Assembly: GCA_023432075.1 (NCBI GenBank)
Contig: JAEYVD010000887.1
Location: forward strand, 1 to 6,136
Reading direction: 5' to 3'
From: Pseudomonadota bacterium
Lineage (GTDB): Bacteria > Pseudomonadota > Gammaproteobacteria > Burkholderiales > Burkholderiaceae_B
Length of the DNA: 6,136 nucleotides
Positions 1 through 6,136 of this stretch are shown piece by piece. The translations under genes and the position numbers were made by a program. Position 1 is the first letter of the stretch. Each line of letters opens with the position of its first letter. The notes below the pieces were generated by a model. It was not told the DNA's origin. It did no database searches and saw nothing but the letters and a program-made list of their open reading frames with translations.

Positions 1-14
1 CCCTATACGCACTA

Positions 15-46
15 CGGACGCCCCGGCCCTTGGCCGGCAGCGTCCG
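15..46 (-). terminator. GC-rich hairpin downstream of flgL, possible transcript end
   Basis: A near-perfect inverted repeat. On the plus strand, arm CGGACGC-C-CCGGCC (15-28), loop CTT (29-31), arm GGCCGG-CA-GCGTCCG (32-46). This gives 13 base pairs with one small 1x2 internal loop. It lies 54 nt past the flgL stop, where the flgKL transcript could end. No U-run follows on the minus strand (it continues TAGTGCG), so it is not a standard intrinsic terminator. It may instead protect an RNA 3' end or work with Rho. The rest of 1-100 shows no gene. Confidence 0.35.
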
Positions 47-100
47 AAAAGTGCGCCTGTCGCGGTGCGGACACGCCGCGCCGCGCTGAAACCTACCGCA

Positions 101-1360
101 TCACTTGCGGCTGAACAGGCTGGAACCCTGAATGGTCATGAAAGCAGCCGAAGCCGCCTGCAAGGCCACCTGGCGCAGCGCGAGCTGGCTGGCGCCCGCG
201 TAGTAGTCCAGGTCTTCCAGATCCGACAGCGACTTCGAGTACGACAGGCCCTTCTGCGTGCCGGTGGCGTCCAGCGCCTCCAGCTCGTTCAGGCGGGCGC
301 CCACCGACGCGCCCACGGTCAGGACGTTGTCGTAATTGGTCGCGAGTTTCTTGTTCGCCGTTGCCAGTTCGTTGTTCAGGCGCGCCAGCGCCTTTTCATC
401 GCCCGCGATCGGCGAGTCCAGGACCTTGATGAGGTTGTCCAGGGTGTTGAACAGATCCACATCGGCCGATTGGATGCTCTCGACATCGATCACGTCGCCA
501 TTTTGCGGCGTGCCTTTGACCACCACGGCGACGCCACCGAAGTCGATGCTGGCGCCTTCTTTGTATTCCGTGGGACCGGCCGGCGGCGCGGGCGTGATCA
601 CCGGCGGCACGGGCGGGGTGGCCGACGGATCGGTCGTGATGACGCGATAGCCCATGTTGCCCGTGGCGGGGTCCGATTCGAACTGCAGGCTGAAATTCTT
701 GCCGATGTTGGGGCTGCCCGGCGTGACCGAGACCGTGCTGAACTGCGCGGTGCCGCCGTTGGCCGGCGATGCCGTGCTTACGTACGCGGTCGAACCCGGA
801 TTGGCGCGATTGAAGACGTCGCTGCCCAGGTCGCTGGTGGACAACTGGCGCGACTGGTCGACCTGCACGGTGCGCTCGCCGCTGGCGCCGCTGTAGACGA
901 TCTTGCCGGTCGCGTCCTGCGCGTAAGGCACCACGCTGCCTTCATAGCCCGAGAACAGGTACTGGCCGTTGCCGTCGGTGCTGTTGGCAAGGCCCAGCAG
1001 CGCGTCGCGGGCGCTCTTGAGCGCCGTGGACAGCGCCTGGCGGTCGCTGTCGGCAAACGTGCCGTTACCGGCCTGCACGACGCGCGTGCGCACGTCCTGC
1101 AGCGCGGTGGTGATCGAGTCCAGGACGTTGGCTTCCTGGCCAAGATTGGTCTTGGCCGTGTTGCGGTTCAGGCCGTACGTCGTGTTCATGCTCTGCGTCT
1201 GCGCGACGCCGATCGACAGGGAAGCCGCCAGCGGATCGTCCGCGGGGGTGAGGAACTTGCGGCCGCTGCCAACCTGTTCCACCAGGCGATTCATGTCGGA
1301 TTCCTGGGCGAGAACGCCGCTCAGGCCGTTCGTGTACATCATCGTGGTGCTCAGACGCAT
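101..1360 (-). CDS. flgL: Flagellar hook-associated protein 3 (hook-filament junction protein FlgL)
   Basis: FlgL (HAP3) is exported by the flagellar type III apparatus and forms the second junction ring between FlgK and the flagellin filament. The 419-residue product begins MRLSTTMMYTNGLSG, the usual FlgL N-terminus. It continues with the flagellin-like N-terminal helical region (about 1-140), including TPADDPLAAS (38-47) and NSTDGNGQYLFSGYEG (126-141). The C-terminal helical region (about 300-419) ends LALRQVALQAASAAFMTIQG-SSLFSRK. It is about 100 residues longer than the enterobacterial protein (about 317). The excess lies in residues 185-295, a beta-rich stretch with a proline-rich linker at 246-263. 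The ATG at 1360 is preceded by AGGAG at a 7-nt spacing, which fixes the start. It follows flgK by 46 nt and probably shares its transcript. Identity is clear; the role of the extra domain is inference. Confidence 0.97.
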   Translation of the reverse strand: MRLSTTMMYTNGLSGVLAQESDMNRLVEQVGSGRKFLTPADDPLAASLSIGVAQTQSMNTTYGLNRNTAKTNLGQEANVLDSITTALQDVRTRVVQAGNGTFADSDRQALSTALKSARDALLGLANSTDGNGQYLFSGYEGSVVPYAQDATGKIVYSGASGERTVQVDQSRQLSTSDLGSDVFNRANPGSTAYVSTASPANGGTAQFSTVSVTPGSPNIGKNFSLQFESDPATGNMGYRVITTDPSATPPVPPVITPAPPAGPTEYKEGASIDFGGVAVVVKGTPQNGDVIDVESIQSADVDLFNTLDNLIKVLDSPIAGDEKALARLNNELATANKKLATNYDNVLTVGASVGARLNELEALDATGTQKGLSYSKSLSDLEDLDYYAGASQLALRQVALQAASAAFMTIQGSSLFSRK

Positions 1361-1367
1361 GGTGCAG

Positions 1368-1372
1368 CTCCT
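1368..1372 (-). promoter_or_regulatory. Shine-Dalgarno site of flgL
   Basis: On the minus strand AGGAG lies 7 nt before the flgL ATG at 1360, an ideal spacing. It is the only textbook ribosome-binding site in the window. It fits a gene separated from its upstream neighbour by a gap (46 nt) and so needing its own initiation. Confidence 0.85.
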
Positions 1373-1406
1373 AAATGCTTTCTAGTATTCACAGTCAACG
1401 TTCTGA

Positions 1407-3080
1407 TCAGCCGCGCAGGCCCAACAGCGTGTCAAAAATGGTGCTCGCCACATCGATGATGCGGGCGCTGGCCTGGTATTGCTCCTGGTACAGCGACAGG
1501 CTTACGTATTCTTCGTTCAGGTTCACGCCCGACACCGCCTGCTGCGCGGCCGTCGTCTGCTTGATCAGGTTGACCTGCGCCGTGGCGGCCGTCTTGATCT
1601 GCTGCGTCTGCACGCCGACCGTGTTCACGACCTGCGCAAACATGTCGTTGATGCTCATCGTGCCGTGGCTCAGCACCTTGCTGGTCTGCAGCTGCGCCAG
1701 CTTCAAGGCGTTCTTGCCGTTGGCGTCGCCGCCGTCCAGATCCGCCGCGGCAACCTTGTCGGGATCGGTGATCAGCACGTTGATGTCGCGGGCCGCGTTA
1801 CGCGTTGGCGACAGCGACCACTTGTCGCCGGCCTGGGGCGGCGCATTGATGGTCAGCGTCACGCCCATCTCGCTTTCGAGATTCAGCGTGGCGGTGGGCG
1901 GCGTGCCGGTGGCCGGGCCGTTGTAGACCTGCGAGCCTTCCGGCATGCGCACGACCTGGTAATTGGTGCCGTCGAACGAGATCTCGTAGTCCTTGGCATT
2001 GACGTTTGCCAGGTCGGTGAATTCGCCCGAGATCTGCGCGTTGCTCTTGTTTGCCGTATTGGGCACGCTCTGCGGCGAACCGATACTGAAGAAGTCCGTG
2101 CCCGGATTGCCGCCCTGGTCCAGACCCTGCTTGTGCTGCTCGTTGAACGACAGCGCCAGGCCGACGGCCATCTGGCCAAGCTGGTTCTGCATGACGTCCA
2201 GCGACGAGGCGCGGAACTGCAACAGGCCGCCCAGCTTGCCGCCGGAGATTTCCGTGTCGTTCATCTCGACCGCGATGGTCTTGCCGGTGCCCGCGGGCAG
2301 CGTGTAGGCAATGACCGTGCGGCCCGCGTCCGAGGCGGACGGCACGGCCTGCAGCGGGTAGAGGGTGTTGCCCGACAGCAGCGACTGCCCGCCCTTCGTG
2401 AGCGAGATGCTGATCTTGTCGCCCTGCTCGTAGGTCGTGATGCCGATAAGCTGGTTCAGTTCCATGACGGCCTGGTCGCGCTGGTCGAGCAGGTCGTTGG
2501 GGGGGCTGCCGCCGGCCTTGCCGGCCGCCAGCGAGATCTGCTGGTTCAGGTCGTCGATGCGGGTCAGGTAGCTGTTGACCTGGTCGACCGTGGTGCTGAT
2601 CTGCGAGTTCAGGCCTTCACGCTGCTTCTGCATTTCCGAGTAGGCCGAGCGGATCTGCGTCGTCAGGCTGTTGGCCTGGCCGAGCAGGTCGGCGCGCGCG
2701 GCGGGATCCGCCGGCTTGCTGGCCACCGTGTTCATGCTGGTGAAGAAATTGGTCAGACCCGGGGCGATGCCCACGGTGCGGTCGGAGAACAGGTTGTTGA
2801 TCTGCGAGACCTGGTCAAGCTGCGCCTGGAGCTGGGCGCCGCTGCCGTTCGCGCCGACGAGCTGCTTGTACAGGAAGCTGTCATAGCTGCGCACAACGGT
2901 GTCGACCTGAACGCCACGGCCGATGTAACCGTTGGCGGTCGCCTGGGCGCCCGCCGTGGAGGTCATGACGCGCTGGCGGTTGTAGCCGACCGTGGTGGCA
3001 TTGTTGATGTTGTGGCCGGTGGTCGCCAGGCCCGCTTGCGCCGCGTTCAACCCGCCCAGTGCCGTTTTGTACAAATTCAT
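1407..3080 (-). CDS. flgK: Flagellar hook-associated protein 1 (FlgK)
   Basis: FlgK (HAP1) is a type III-exported protein that forms the first junction ring on the hook tip, beneath FlgL. The 557-residue product is close to the usual length (about 547 in enterics). Residues 1-40 are the rod/hook-type N-terminal motif, with NLYKTALGGLNAAQAGLATT followed by GHNINNATTVGYNRQRV. Residues 60-330 carry the HAP1 helical core, with LLDQRDQAVMELNQLIGI at 197-214. Residues 358-430 look like a beta-rich D3-type module ending in GDKWSLSPTRNAARDI. The C-terminus has SGVNLNEEYVSLSLYQEQYQ (517-536) and ends IFDTLLGLRG, typical of the axial family. The start ATG at 3080 has only a distant GGGG (14-11 nt upstream) as Shine-Dalgarno. 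A FliA-type promoter lies just upstream. A C7 tract at 2499-2505 is a possible slippage site. Confidence 0.98.
   Translation of the reverse strand: MNLYKTALGGLNAAQAGLATTGHNINNATTVGYNRQRVMTSTAGAQATANGYIGRGVQVDTVVRSYDSFLYKQLVGANGSGAQLQAQLDQVSQINNLFSDRTVGIAPGLTNFFTSMNTVASKPADPAARADLLGQANSLTTQIRSAYSEMQKQREGLNSQISTTVDQVNSYLTRIDDLNQQISLAAGKAGGSPPNDLLDQRDQAVMELNQLIGITTYEQGDKISISLTKGGQSLLSGNTLYPLQAVPSASDAGRTVIAYTLPAGTGKTIAVEMNDTEISGGKLGGLLQFRASSLDVMQNQLGQMAVGLALSFNEQHKQGLDQGGNPGTDFFSIGSPQSVPNTANKSNAQISGEFTDLANVNAKDYEISFDGTNYQVVRMPEGSQVYNGPATGTPPTATLNLESEMGVTLTINAPPQAGDKWSLSPTRNAARDINVLITDPDKVAAADLDGGDANGKNALKLAQLQTSKVLSHGTMSINDMFAQVVNTVGVQTQQIKTAATAQVNLIKQTTAAQQAVSGVNLNEEYVSLSLYQEQYQASARIIDVASTIFDTLLGLRG
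2499..2505 (-). repeat. C7 homopolymer tract inside flgK
   Basis: Seven consecutive C on the coding strand span the last base of Ser192 and the Pro193 and Pro194 codons of FlgK. Slippage by one base here would shift the frame about one third into the protein and remove the C-terminal axial helix. The tract is intact in this window. Confidence 0.8.
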
Positions 3081-3129
3081 GCTGACAATGCCCCGTATGT
3101 AACCGCAGCTGTTATCTCTGGATACTCCG

Positions 3130-3156
3130 TTTACGGCAGGAGCTCACCCAAATTTA
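3130..3156 (-). promoter_or_regulatory. Probable sigma-28 (FliA) class III promoter of flgKL
   Basis: Read on the minus strand, TAAATTTG (3156-3149), exactly 11 nt, then GCCGTAAA (3137-3130). The enteric FliA consensus is TAAAGTTT-N11-GCCGATAA. The -35 matches at 6 of 8 positions, the -10 at 6 of 8 including all of GCCG, and the spacing is the canonical 11. The -35 overlaps the TAA stop of flgJ. Transcription would start a few bases past 3130, leaving a leader of about 45 nt before flgK. A separate FliA promoter before flgKL is established in enterics; its use here is inferred. Confidence 0.75.
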
Positions 3157-4131
3157 GAGTCCTTCCAGCATCCGGCGCGAATTTTCCACGTTGGATGCCG
3201 CGCCCCGCAGCTGGCCCATGATGCCGATGAGCTTCTGGGCGTAACGCGGGTCCGTCGCGTAACCGGCGTCCTGGATCCGGCGCGCCGCCTCGATCTCGTT
3301 GCGGGCCGTCGTCACGCTTTCGTAGCGCGGGCTGTTGCCGATCAGGCGGGCGTAGTCGGCGAAGGATTCCTCGTACGACGCGTAGGCCCGGAACGGCTGC
3401 GTCACCTTGCGGGCAACGCCGTCTTCGTATTCGGTGGTCAGCACATTGACGACCTTGCCCTTCCAGCTGGGACCGGCCTTGATGCCGAAGAGGTTGAAGC
3501 TGGTGCTGCCGTCGGCGTGCTTGATCTCGCGCTTGCCCCAGCCGGATTCCAGGGCCGCCTGGCCCATGATGAGGCGGGCCGGCACGCCGCTTTGCTGCGA
3601 CGCCAGATTGGCCGCGCGCGACATCTTGGACACAAAATCGACCACATGCCCGGGCGCGCCTTCCGCCGCGGCCAGCGCGCGGTCGGCGGGCCGGTTGTTG
3701 CGCATCACGTTGAGCAACGCGGACACCTCACGCGATCCGCCCGTCTGGAAGTCCAGGTCGCCGCCCTGCCCGATGCGCTTGATCGCTTCGTCGGACATCT
3801 CGCCGGGCGTACCCTGCTGCATCTGCGCCAGGATGGCCTGCGACAGGCCGATGCCGGGCGAGGCCAGGTGCAGCGCCAGCTGCTCATCCGCCATGGATTG
3901 CAGCATCTGCGTCTGCTGGGAGTCGAACAGCCCCTCTTTGGGCGTGGCCTCGCGCATGCGCTTGACCATCATCTGCAGAAACAGCGCCTCGAACTGCTTG
4001 GCGACCTGCTTTTGCTGCTCGGTGCCGGCAGGGTCTTTCTTGACGTCGCGCTTCAGGTCCGACAGGCGGCCCATGTCGAAGACCGAGTCCTGCCGGGTGC
4101 TGGCGCCTGCCGCGTCGTTGGTGTAAGCCAT
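3154..4131 (-). CDS. flgJ: Peptidoglycan hydrolase / rod-cap protein FlgJ (dual domain)
   Basis: FlgJ caps the growing flagellar rod in the periplasm and hydrolyses peptidoglycan so that the rod can pass. The 325-residue protein has both parts of the dual-domain form. The N-terminal rod-binding domain (about 38-105) includes KQFEALFLQMMVKRMRE (45-61) and LFDSQQTQMLQSMADEQLA (68-86). A variable linker (about 106-160) follows. The C-terminal glucosaminidase-type domain (GH73-like, about 161-310) has QAALESGWGKREI, with Glu195 as the likely catalytic acid, then SFNLFGIKAG (211-220) and TTEYEDG (232-238), whose Glu234 is a conserved second acidic residue. There is no signal peptide, as expected for a type III-exported protein. 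The ATG at 4131 lies 5 nt after the flgI stop with no clear Shine-Dalgarno, which suggests coupled translation. The TAA stop is part of the -35 box of the flgK promoter. Confidence 0.97.
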   Translation of the reverse strand: MAYTNDAAGASTRQDSVFDMGRLSDLKRDVKKDPAGTEQQKQVAKQFEALFLQMMVKRMREATPKEGLFDSQQTQMLQSMADEQLALHLASPGIGLSQAILAQMQQGTPGEMSDEAIKRIGQGGDLDFQTGGSREVSALLNVMRNNRPADRALAAAEGAPGHVVDFVSKMSRAANLASQQSGVPARLIMGQAALESGWGKREIKHADGSTSFNLFGIKAGPSWKGKVVNVLTTEYEDGVARKVTQPFRAYASYEESFADYARLIGNSPRYESVTTARNEIEAARRIQDAGYATDPRYAQKLIGIMGQLRGAASNVENSRRMLEGL

Positions 4132-4136
4132 GTCCG

Positions 4137-5273
4137 TCAGATGATTTCAAGTTCGGCGCGCAAGGCGCCCGCGCTCTTCATCGCCTGCAGGATGGCCAGC
4201 AGGTCCTGCGGCGTGGCGCCCAGGGCGTTCAGGCCCTTGACCACGTCGGCCAGATTGGCGCTGGTGCTGACACGCTGCAGCGAGCCATTGTCCTGGCGCA
4301 CTTCGATCTGGGTATTGGGCACCACCACCGTCTGGCCTTGCGTGAACGGCGTGTCCGGTTGGACGACCTCGTTCTGGCGGTTGATGATGACCGACAGGTT
4401 GCCGTGCGCAACCGCGGCTTCTTCGATCATGACCGTGCGGTTCATGACGACCGAGCCGGTGCGGGCATTGATGATGACCTTGGCGACCGTGGGCGCGCGG
4501 GTGACCTGCAGGTCTTCCATCTGCGACAGGAAGCGCGCTTGCGAGCCCTGCTCCATCGGCGTGCGCACCTGGATGACGCGGCCATCCAGCGCGGTGGCCG
4601 TGCCCTGGCCGAATCTGCGGTTCAGGGCGGTGGCCACGTTCTGCGCCGTGCCGAAGTCGGTGTTGTTCAGTTCGACATGCACGTAGCCGTCGCGCGCGAA
4701 GGTGGTGGGCACGCCGCGCTCGACGATGGCGCCCGCGCTGATGCGGCCGCCGTTCAGCTGGTTGATCTGCACGCTGGAGCCGCCCGACGAGGCGCCCGCG
4801 CCGCCGACCAGGATGTTGCCCTGGGCAATGGCGTAGACCTGGCTGTCCGCGCCCTTGAGCGGCGTCATCAGCAGCGTGCCGCCGCGCAGGCTCTTGGCGT
4901 TGCCCATCGAGGACACCACCACGTCCAGCGTCTGGCCGGGCCGCGCAAACGCCGGCAAGGTGGTCGTGACCATGACGGCCGCCACGTTCTTCAACTGCAT
5001 GTTGCTGCCGGCGGGCACCGTGATGCCTAGCTGCGACAGCATGTTGGTCAGGCTCTGCTGCGTGAAGGGCGTCTGGCGCACCTGGTCGCCGCTGCCGTCC
5101 AGGCCCACGACCAGGCCGTAGCCGATCAGCTGGTTGCCGCGCACCCCCTGGATGCTTGCCAGATCCTTGAGCCGTTCGGCGTGCGCCGCGCCGGCGCCCG
5201 CGGCCAGCCCGACGGCCACGCACACCCGCGCCAACAGGGACAGCAAGGTGGATATCGGAGTCGGTTGTTTCAT
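4137..5273 (-). CDS. flgI: Flagellar P-ring protein FlgI precursor
   Basis: FlgI assembles the periplasmic P ring around the distal rod, in the peptidoglycan layer. Together with the L ring it acts as a bushing. The 378-residue precursor (enteric FlgI is about 365) starts with a Sec signal peptide: a short N-terminus, a hydrophobic core (about 9-29) and a probable cleavage after AHA at residue 32. The mature protein begins [20 protein letters not shown], a hallmark of FlgI, followed by [11 protein letters not shown] (53-63), [15 protein letters not shown] (70-84), [20 protein letters not shown] (95-114), [20 protein letters not shown] (128-147) and a conserved C-terminal stretch with [20 protein letters not shown] (345-364). 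The ATG lies 3 nt after the flgH TAA and lacks a recognisable Shine-Dalgarno, so coupling to flgH is likely. No frameshift or missing region is seen. Confidence 0.98.
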   Translation of the reverse strand: MKQPTPISTLLSLLARVCVAVGLAAGAGAAHAERLKDLASIQGVRGNQLIGYGLVVGLDGSGDQVRQTPFTQQSLTNMLSQLGITVPAGSNMQLKNVAAVMVTTTLPAFARPGQTLDVVVSSMGNAKSLRGGTLLMTPLKGADSQVYAIAQGNILVGGAGASSGGSSVQINQLNGGRISAGAIVERGVPTTFARDGYVHVELNNTDFGTAQNVATALNRRFGQGTATALDGRVIQVRTPMEQGSQARFLSQMEDLQVTRAPTVAKVIINARTGSVVMNRTVMIEEAAVAHGNLSVIINRQNEVVQPDTPFTQGQTVVVPNTQIEVRQDNGSLQRVSTSANLADVVKGLNALGATPQDLLAILQAMKSAGALRAELEII

Positions 5274-5276
5274 GAT

Positions 5277-5966
5277 TTAGAACGGCGAAGCGATCAGGAA
5301 GAAGCGTTGCAGCCAGCCCATGGTCTGGACTTCGTCCATGACGCCCTTGCTGCGGTATTCGATGCGCGCGTCGGCCACCTGCGTGGACGACACGGTGTTC
5401 GTGCCGGTGATGGAGCGCGGATCGACCACGCCGGCAAAGCGCACGTATTCGCTGCCGCGGTTGATGGCGATCTGCTTTTCGCCCGCAACCTGCAGGTTGC
5501 CGTTGGACATCACGCCCACCACCGTGGTGGTGATGGTGCCGGTGAAGGCATTGTTGGCGCTGCTGTCGCCCTTGCCCTGCGACACGTTGCCGCCGTTGGC
5601 TTCCGTGTTCAGGTTGGCGTTCGCCCAGCTGTCCATGAAGGACGGGGCGGCGGCGATGCCCAGGGTGGCCGAGCCGGTGCGGTTGGTGTTCGTCGCCACG
5701 TTCTTGGACGCATTGGTGCGCTCGTTCAAGACGATGGTGACGATGTCGCCCACATTGCGCGGCCGGCGGTCTTCGAACAACGGGTAATTGCCGTATGTCG
5801 TGGGCTGGTAGATCGAGCCCGTGGGCTGCGCCATCGGCATCGGCGGCGGCGGCGGCGCCGCCGTCGTCGGCCCGGTCACGATAGGCTCGGGCGGAATGAT
5901 GGCGCAACCAGCCGCCAGCAGAGCCAGCGCAGACGCAAGTACCAGGCGCAGGACAGACATGGGCAT
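5277..5966 (-). CDS. flgH: Flagellar L-ring lipoprotein FlgH precursor
   Basis: FlgH forms the L ring in the outer membrane, the outermost bushing for the flagellar rod. From the ATG at 5966 the precursor has 229 residues, close to enteric FlgH (232). It opens with a lipoprotein signal peptide ending in the lipobox LAAGC; the lipidated cysteine is residue 21 in this numbering. A proline-rich segment (PPPPPMPM) follows, then GSIYQ, LFEDRRPRNVGDIVTIVLNE, the NLQVAGEKQIAINRGSEYVR block, FAGVVDPRSITGTNTVSSTQ and a C-terminal GWLQRFFLIASPF, all typical of FlgH. Start choice is open: GTG 5969, ATG 5966 and ATG 5960 are in frame. ATG 5966 is preferred because it forms a TGATG overlap with the flgG stop. 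No Shine-Dalgarno is evident before any of them. Confidence 0.97.
   Translation of the reverse strand: MPMSVLRLVLASALALLAAGCAIIPPEPIVTGPTTAAPPPPPMPMAQPTGSIYQPTTYGNYPLFEDRRPRNVGDIVTIVLNERTNASKNVATNTNRTGSATLGIAAAPSFMDSWANANLNTEANGGNVSQGKGDSSANNAFTGTITTTVVGVMSNGNLQVAGEKQIAINRGSEYVRFAGVVDPRSITGTNTVSSTQVADARIEYRSKGVMDEVQTMGWLQRFFLIASPF
5841..5856 (-). repeat. CGG/GCC triplet repeat in flgH coding a proline run
   Basis: Sixteen bases of uninterrupted CGG on the plus strand (just over five units) encode five prolines in FlgH, shortly after the lipidated cysteine. Changes by whole units would only lengthen or shorten the linker. Confidence 0.7.
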
Positions 5967-5968
5967 CA
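5964..5968 (-). promoter_or_regulatory. flgG-flgH stop/start overlap (TGATG)
   Basis: On the minus strand the flgG stop TGA (5968-5966) and the preferred flgH start ATG (5966-5964) share one base. With no Shine-Dalgarno upstream, re-initiation by ribosomes finishing flgG is the likely way flgH is translated. A GTG at 5969 and an ATG at 5960 are alternative in-frame starts. Confidence 0.6.
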
Positions 5969-6136
5969 CAGTTGGGTCAGGCGGGCCAGCATTTCGTCCG
6001 ACGTCTTGACGGCCTTGCTGTTCATTTCGTAGGCGCGTTGCGTCGTGATCATGTTGACCAGTTCCTCGGCGACGTTGACGTTGGAGGTCTCGACATACTT
6101 TTGCATGATCGAGCCCGCGCCGTCCACACCGGGCTG
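5966..6136 (-). CDS. flgG: Flagellar distal rod protein FlgG (C-terminal 56 residues, cut by window edge)
   Basis: Translating the minus strand from the window edge gives 56 residues before a TGA at 5968-5966. They include [19 protein letters not shown], then [20 protein letters not shown], ending LARLTQL. This is the very conserved C-terminal helix of FlgG, the distal rod protein exported by the flagellar type III system. The ETSNVN and QRAYE(M/I)NSKAV motifs are family hallmarks and separate it from FlgF and FlgE. Full-length FlgG is about 260 residues, so about four fifths of the gene lies beyond the right edge. The stop overlaps the flgH start. The reading frame is intact. Confidence 0.96.
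   Translation of the reverse strand, partial: QPGVDGAGSIMQKYVETSNVNVAEELVNMITTQRAYEMNSKAVKTSDEMLARLTQL

Noticed and set aside
1370..1398. TTGACT at 1398-1393 with a hexamer 17 nt downstream (TTTAGG) as a sigma-70 promoter for flgL.
   Set aside because: The -10 hexamer is poor and overlaps the flgL Shine-Dalgarno. Co-transcription with flgK is the simpler reading.
65..1459. A 464-codon plus-strand open frame opposite flgL.
   Set aside because: Arginine- and alanine-rich low-complexity translation with no family resemblance, fully covered by flgL on the other strand; a shadow.
2273..2293. AGTGKT in FlgK (263-268) resembling a Walker A P-loop.
   Set aside because: It is a chance match within an extracellular axial protein; the full GxxxxGK[ST] pattern and any Walker B are absent from context.
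1479..3221. A 580-codon open frame on the plus strand opposite flgK, longer than flgK itself.
   Set aside because: Its product is dominated by R, A, V, G, L, Q and D in a monotonous pattern with no recognisable motif. It is the antisense frame kept open by GC-rich codon bias in a clearly real flgK.
3517..4686. A 389-codon plus-strand open frame across flgJ and flgI.
   Set aside because: It crosses a gene boundary antisense to two well-conserved flagellar genes and has shadow-like composition.
4147..5907. A 586-codon minus-strand open frame across flgH and flgI in another frame.
   Set aside because: The product is a H/R/G/A-rich shadow. The flgH and flgI frames carry all conserved motifs.
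5181..6032. A 283-codon plus-strand open frame opposite flgH.
   Set aside because: Long R/H/G runs arise from the antisense of the proline triplet repeat; no domain is visible.
1..6136. The search for a novel system, mobile element, CRISPR array or RNA gene.
   Set aside because: Nearly every base is explained by six standard flagellar genes in conserved order. No direct repeats, transposase, integrase or structured RNA gene was seen by eye.

Overview
The window is a contiguous piece of a flagellar operon. All genes are on the minus strand, so transcription runs from the right edge to the left: flgG (3' end only), flgH, flgI, flgJ, flgK, flgL. The DNA is strongly GC-rich with GC-ending codons. 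FlgJ has two domains (rod cap plus peptidoglycan hydrolase), and FlgH and FlgI (outer-membrane L ring and P ring) show a Gram-negative envelope. Gene order and protein sequences fit a betaproteobacterium, most likely Alcaligenaceae (Bordetella/Achromobacter-like). That placement rests on remembered family resemblance, not on a search.

Layout from right to left. 6136-5966: the last 56 codons of flgG (distal rod). 5966-5277: flgH (L-ring lipoprotein), whose ATG shares a base with the flgG stop. 5273-4137: flgI (periplasmic P-ring protein with a Sec signal peptide), 3 nt after flgH. 4131-3154: flgJ, 5 nt after flgI. 3153-3081: a 73-nt gap with a good match to a sigma-28 (FliA) promoter, whose -35 box overlaps the flgJ stop codon. 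3080-1407: flgK (HAP1). 1406-1361: a 46-nt gap with the only textbook Shine-Dalgarno of the window. 1360-101: flgL (HAP3). 100-1: no gene; it holds a GC-rich hairpin that may end the transcript.

The genes act in assembly order. FlgG forms the distal rod, FlgJ caps the rod and opens the peptidoglycan, and FlgI and FlgH build the P and L rings that act as the bushing through the wall and outer membrane. FlgK and FlgL form the junction between hook and filament. The FliA-type promoter before flgK would allow extra flgKL expression once hook and basal body are complete, as in enteric bacteria.

I see no mobile element, CRISPR array, RNA gene or undescribed system. The points worth a second look are the flgK promoter, a beta-rich module that seems shared by FlgK and FlgL, a proline-rich linker in FlgL, a C7 tract in flgK, and the unusual terminal hairpin. 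The many long open frames on the plus strand are shadows of the real genes.
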